From NCBI RefSeq assembly GCF_003466125.1, contig NZ_QSOC01000003.1, positions 186,001 to 250,000 on the forward strand: a stretch of DNA of 64,000 nt, given 5' to 3'. The stretch is from Collinsella sp. TM10-22. Lineage in GTDB: Bacteria > Actinomycetota > Coriobacteriia > Coriobacteriales > Coriobacteriaceae. The notes below the pieces were generated by a model. It worked only from the letters and a program-made list of their open reading frames with translations. It did no database searches and was not told where the DNA came from. A program made the position numbers and the translations under genes. Positions 62,766 to 64,000 of the stretch are shown piece by piece; position 1 is the stretch's first letter; every line of letters begins with the position of its first letter.

Positions 62766-64000
62766 ATGGGCAAGATTCTTGGTATCGACCTTGGTACTAC
62801 TAACTCCGCTATGGCCGTCCTCGAGGGCGGTTCTCCGACCATCATCGTGAACGCCGAGGGCGACCGCACCACCCCGTCCGTCGTGGGCTTCCGTGCCGAC
62901 GGCGACCGCGTCGTGGGTAAGGCCGCTAAGAACCAGGCTGTCACCAACCCCAAGAACACCGTGTTCTCCATCAAGCGCTTCATGGGCCGTAAGTACTCCG
63001 AGTGCACCTCCGAGCTCAAGACCGTGCCGTATGAGGTTAAGGAGGGTCAGGGCGGCCGTGCCGTCGTCGACATCGAGGGCAAGGATTACACCGCCGAGCA
63101 GGTGAGCGCCATGGTGCTCGCAAAGATGAAGGCCGACGCCGAGAAGTATCTGGGCGAGACCGTCACCGACGCCGTCATCACCGTCCCGGCCTACTTCAAC
63201 GACGCCCAGCGTCAGGCCACCAAGGACGCCGGTAAGATCGCCGGCCTCAACGTCAAGCGTATCGTCAACGAGCCGACCGCTGCTGCTCTGGCCTATGGCC
63301 TGGACAAGCAGGGTTCCGACCAGCGCATTCTGGTCTTCGACCTGGGCGGCGGCACCTTCGACGTCTCCATCCTCGACCTCGCCGACGGCGTGTTTGAGGT
63401 TCTGTCCACCTCGGGCGACAACCACCTGGGCGGCGACGACTGGGATCAGCGCGTCATCGACTGGATGGCCGACAAGTTCCAGCAGGAGAACGGTGTCGAC
63501 CTGCGTCAGGACCCCATGGCCCTGCAGCGTCTGAAGGAGGCCGCCGAGAACGCCAAGAAGGAGCTCTCCGCCGCCCAGCAGTCCACCATCAACCTGCCGT
63601 TCATCACCATGAACCAGTCCGGCCCGCTGCACCTCAACTACACGCTGACCCGCGCAGAGTTCGAGAAGATCACCCGCGACCTGCTCGAGCGCTGCAAGCA
63701 GCCTGTCACCAACGCCCTGCGCGACGCTAAGCTCAAGCTCTCTGATCTGACCGAGGTCATCCTCGTCGGCGGCTCCACCCGTATGCCCGCCGTCCAGGAG
63801 CTCGTCAAGACCATGACCGGCAAGCAGCCCAACATGTCCGTGAACCCCGACGAGGTCGTTGCCGACGGCGCTGCCGTCCAGGGTGGCGTGCTCACCGGCG
63901 ACGTCGAGGGCATCCTGCTGCTCGACGTTACCCCGCTGTCGTTGGGTGTCGAGACCATGGGCGGCATCATGACCAAGATGATCGACCGCAACACCACGAT
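62766..64000 (+). CDS. dnaK: Chaperone DnaK (partial, 3' end beyond the window)
   Basis: At least 411 codons; the frame is open to the window end. Nucleotide-binding domain: [78 protein letters not shown]. The start of the substrate-binding domain follows ([17 protein letters not shown]). ATP-dependent Hsp70 that folds cytoplasmic proteins with DnaJ and GrpE. GAGAGAGGG lies before ATG 62766. The missing ~220 residues lie beyond 64000. Confidence 0.98.
   Translation, partial: MGKILGIDLGTTNSAMAVLEGGSPTIIVNAEGDRTTPSVVGFRADGDRVVGKAAKNQAVTNPKNTVFSIKRFMGRKYSECTSELKTVPYEVKEGQGGRAVVDIEGKDYTAEQVSAMVLAKMKADAEKYLGETVTDAVITVPAYFNDAQRQATKDAGKIAGLNVKRIVNEPTAAALAYGLDKQGSDQRILVFDLGGGTFDVSILDLADGVFEVLSTSGDNHLGGDDWDQRVIDWMADKFQQENGVDLRQDPMALQRLKEAAENAKKELSAAQQSTINLPFITMNQSGPLHLNYTLTRAEFEKITRDLLERCKQPVTNALRDAKLKLSDLTEVILVGGSTRMPAVQELVKTMTGKQPNMSVNPDEVVADGAAVQGGVLTGDVEGILLLDVTPLSLGVETMGGIMTKMIDRNTT

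Overview
The window is a high-GC chromosomal segment. Its gene content points to a gut Coriobacteriia (Actinomycetota), most likely Collinsella or a close relative. The main clues are a LuxR-type regulator fused to a polytopic MFS-like domain, strong AGGAGG ribosome sites, many glycan hydrolases with PTS transport, a nadA-nadB-nadC-niaR operon, zinc-ribbon/SPFH genes, and maturation genes for a [NiFe] hydrogenase. The taxonomic call is inference from gene content; there is no rRNA or tRNA gene in the window.

Layout. 1-3.9 kb: end of a GH43/CBM6 enzyme, a GH35-type enzyme and a GH1 6-phospho-beta-glucosidase. 4-5.6 kb: a lower-GC AAA ATPase bracketed by 30-bp direct repeats. 5.7-9.7 kb: a two-component system made of two membrane proteins and a NarL-type regulator. 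9.8-14.2 kb: a lipoprotein and a three-gene zinc-ribbon/SPFH operon. 14.3-16 kb: an AAA_14/DUF4143 ATPase bracketed by 50-bp direct repeats. 16.1-17.7 kb: the MFS-LuxR regulator. 17.8-21.7 kb: divergent mgtA-type Mg2+ P-ATPase (with a candidate leader peptide) and pyrE. 22-40.6 kb: a glycan-use region with a nucleoside-hydrolase-like DUF1593 protein, an esterase, PTS EIIBC, a DUF4038 glycosidase, TetR, an MFS sugar transporter, a DUF5060/DUF4038 glycosidase, a ROK kinase, RpiR, a large rhamnosidase-like enzyme, AraC, a second GH1 enzyme and a stand-alone EIIA. 40.8-47.3 kb: an AlbA_2 ATPase, an IS110 remnant and five envelope proteins. 47.5-54.4 kb: HAD phosphatase, hypE-hypD-hypC-hypF, nikR and an 82-residue partner. 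54.6-57.7 kb: thioredoxin, a conserved hypothetical protein and a LytTR two-component pair. 57.9-61.8 kb: the NAD operon. 62-64 kb: ferredoxin and the start of dnaK.

How it works together. Glycans appear to be trimmed by several hydrolases. Beta-glucosides enter by PTS EIIBC, with EIIA supplied in trans, and are cleaved as 6-phosphates by two GH1 enzymes. Oligosaccharides enter through the MFS carrier and are phosphorylated by ROK. At least four local regulators (TetR, RpiR, AraC and an unknown repressor of the TAAACAT palindromes) probably tune this. NAD synthesis is autoregulated by NiaR. Nickel sensing (NikR) sits beside hydrogenase maturation.

The most unusual features are non-coding or repeat-derived: (i) a 205-bp element with 26-bp terminal inverted repeats inserted in frame in hypF; (ii) a leader ORF plus long-range stem before mgtA; (iii) two ATPase genes each flanked by direct repeats; (iv) a hairpin repeat whose loop is inverted between its two copies; (v) three long modular hairpins with covarying outer stems; (vi) G9 tracts, one in the ribosome-binding region of the MFS-LuxR gene.
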